DNA of 64,000 bases from Thiopseudomonas denitrificans (GTDB taxonomy: Bacteria > Pseudomonadota > Gammaproteobacteria > Pseudomonadales > Pseudomonadaceae). Shown piece after piece: positions 63,504 through 64,000 of this stretch. Within the stretch, counting starts at the first letter, position 1, and the number at the start of each line of letters is the position of its first letter. The position numbers were made by a program, and so were the translations under genes. The stretch covers positions 62,001 to 126,000 of the forward strand of contig NZ_LNJZ01000009.1 of NCBI RefSeq assembly GCF_002866065.1. The letters are read 5' to 3'. Under the pieces are notes generated by a model. That model was not told the DNA's origin. It made no database searches and saw nothing but the letters and a program-made list of their open reading frames with translations.

Positions 63504-63672
63504 CACGGGATGTTTTAGTAACCGGACAGGGGTTCTTTAGTAATCGCCTGCTTCCCCGGTTTCCATTAAGCCCGGGCGGGTTTACATAACCTTTACCCGC
63601 CAGAACTTTATCTGTCTGCCAGTTTTGCTACTGTGTGCGCTCCCGAATGGGCCGGTGAATCTGGAGGGTTCC

Positions 63673-64000
63673 TTGAGCGCACGTCCTGTTTTTATTCTGC
63701 GTCTTGCCATGCGTAGCGGTGTTCTGGCGGCTGCCAGCCTGCTGGGTGCCTGCGCCGTGATCCGGGCGCCCGAGGTGACCCTGTCCGCACCGGCCACGCC
63801 ACCGGCCTGGCAAGTAATCCAGCCTGCCCGGCTGGACCTGCAAACCGACACCGGGGCCGCCAACGATGCGGCGAATAATCTGGCCGGCTGGTGGCAGGCC
63901 CTGCACGACCCGGCACTGAACAAGCTGTTGCAGGCAGTGCTGGCCAACAACCCGTCGATGCAAAGCAGCGGTATCAGTTACCGTCTGGCCGAGCTCAAGG
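63673..64000 (+). CDS. Outer-membrane efflux lipoprotein (NodT/OprM family), N-terminal part
   Basis: Runs off the right end of the window. The visible 109 residues give a lipoprotein signal (AMRSGVLAAASLLGACA with lipobox LGAC) and the start of the mature channel: NLAGWWQALHDPALNKLLQAV then LANNPSMQSSGISYRLAELK, matching the W-W...DPxL..L...N pattern of TolC-type RND efflux lipoproteins. The start is probably TTG at 63673 because GGAGGG lies 6 nt upstream; an ATG at 63709 lacks such a site. The rest of the transporter should lie downstream. The 169-nt gap upstream has a weak GGCGGGT/ACCCGCC stem only. Confidence 0.82.
   Translation, partial: MSARPVFILRLAMRSGVLAAASLLGACAVIRAPEVTLSAPATPPAWQVIQPARLDLQTDTGAANDAANNLAGWWQALHDPALNKLLQAVLANNPSMQSSGISYRLAELK

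Noticed and set aside
63504-63672. Terminator after the esterase
   Set aside because: The only stem (GGCGGGT/ACCCGCC, 63575-63601) is 7 bp with a 13-nt loop and no U-run.

Overview
This window comes from a Gram-negative gammaproteobacterium, most likely a member or close relative of the Pseudomonadales. This rests on gene content (lolA, msbA, zipA, ftsK, mnmC, pilBCD and a fimT-pilE minor pilin operon), on protein similarity to Pseudomonas families, and on local gene orders that resemble Pseudomonas but are contracted: aruC-alaS, cysG-serS-crcB-rarA-lolA-ftsK-aat-infA-clpA-clpS-cspD, map-glnD-yffB-csdA, smc-zipA and DUF2066/hda/perM. The DNA is GC-rich throughout, except for parts of the minor pilin/pilY1 region. 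I found no rRNA, tRNA, CRISPR array, prophage or intact insertion sequence.

Layout. 1-2.4 kb: start of alaS, a small unknown gene and an AruC/ArgD aminotransferase. 2.4-17.4 kb: cysG, serS, crcB, rarA, lolA and ftsK on the minus strand, aat and infA on plus, clpA and clpS on minus, cspD on plus, then a large DUF1631 gene on minus. 17.4-24.9 kb: metH, a secreted protein of unknown function, the relic of a hipA toxin gene, and mnmC. 24.9-30.6 kb: plus-strand run map, glnD, a tiny membrane protein, yffB, csdA, csdE. 30.7-35.2 kb: zipA and smc on minus. 35.3-41.3 kb: a minus-strand signalling cluster made of a chemoreceptor with a CxxCH haem-c motif, a flavin reductase, an O-methyltransferase, a response regulator with a long helical repeat-like region, and a sensor-less histidine kinase. 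41.5-47.7 kb: a probable minus-strand operon DUF2066-perM-hda-msbA-mazG-DUF2058. 47.9-52.2 kb: a ComEA-like protein and pilB-pilC-pilD. 52.4-54.4 kb: a MarR regulator followed by a beta-CASP RNase-like protein. 54.6-62.0 kb: plus-strand minor pilin operon fimT-pilV-pilW-pilX-(small secreted protein)-pilY1-pilE closed by a strong terminator. 62.0-64.0 kb: GIY-YIG protein, single-domain asparaginase-like protein, esterase, and the start of an efflux outer-membrane lipoprotein.

Functionally the window is mostly housekeeping: translation, proteolysis, chromosome segregation and division, methionine and sirohaem synthesis, tRNA modification, nitrogen signalling and lipid A export. The accessory interest lies in the type IV pilus block (assembly ATPase, platform and peptidase on one strand; minor pilins and a large tip adhesin on the other), the putative redox chemoreceptor cluster, the hipA relic, and two strongly structured intergenic elements: a perfect 26-bp palindrome at 41.5 kb and a nested 102-nt stem-loop at 5.4 kb.
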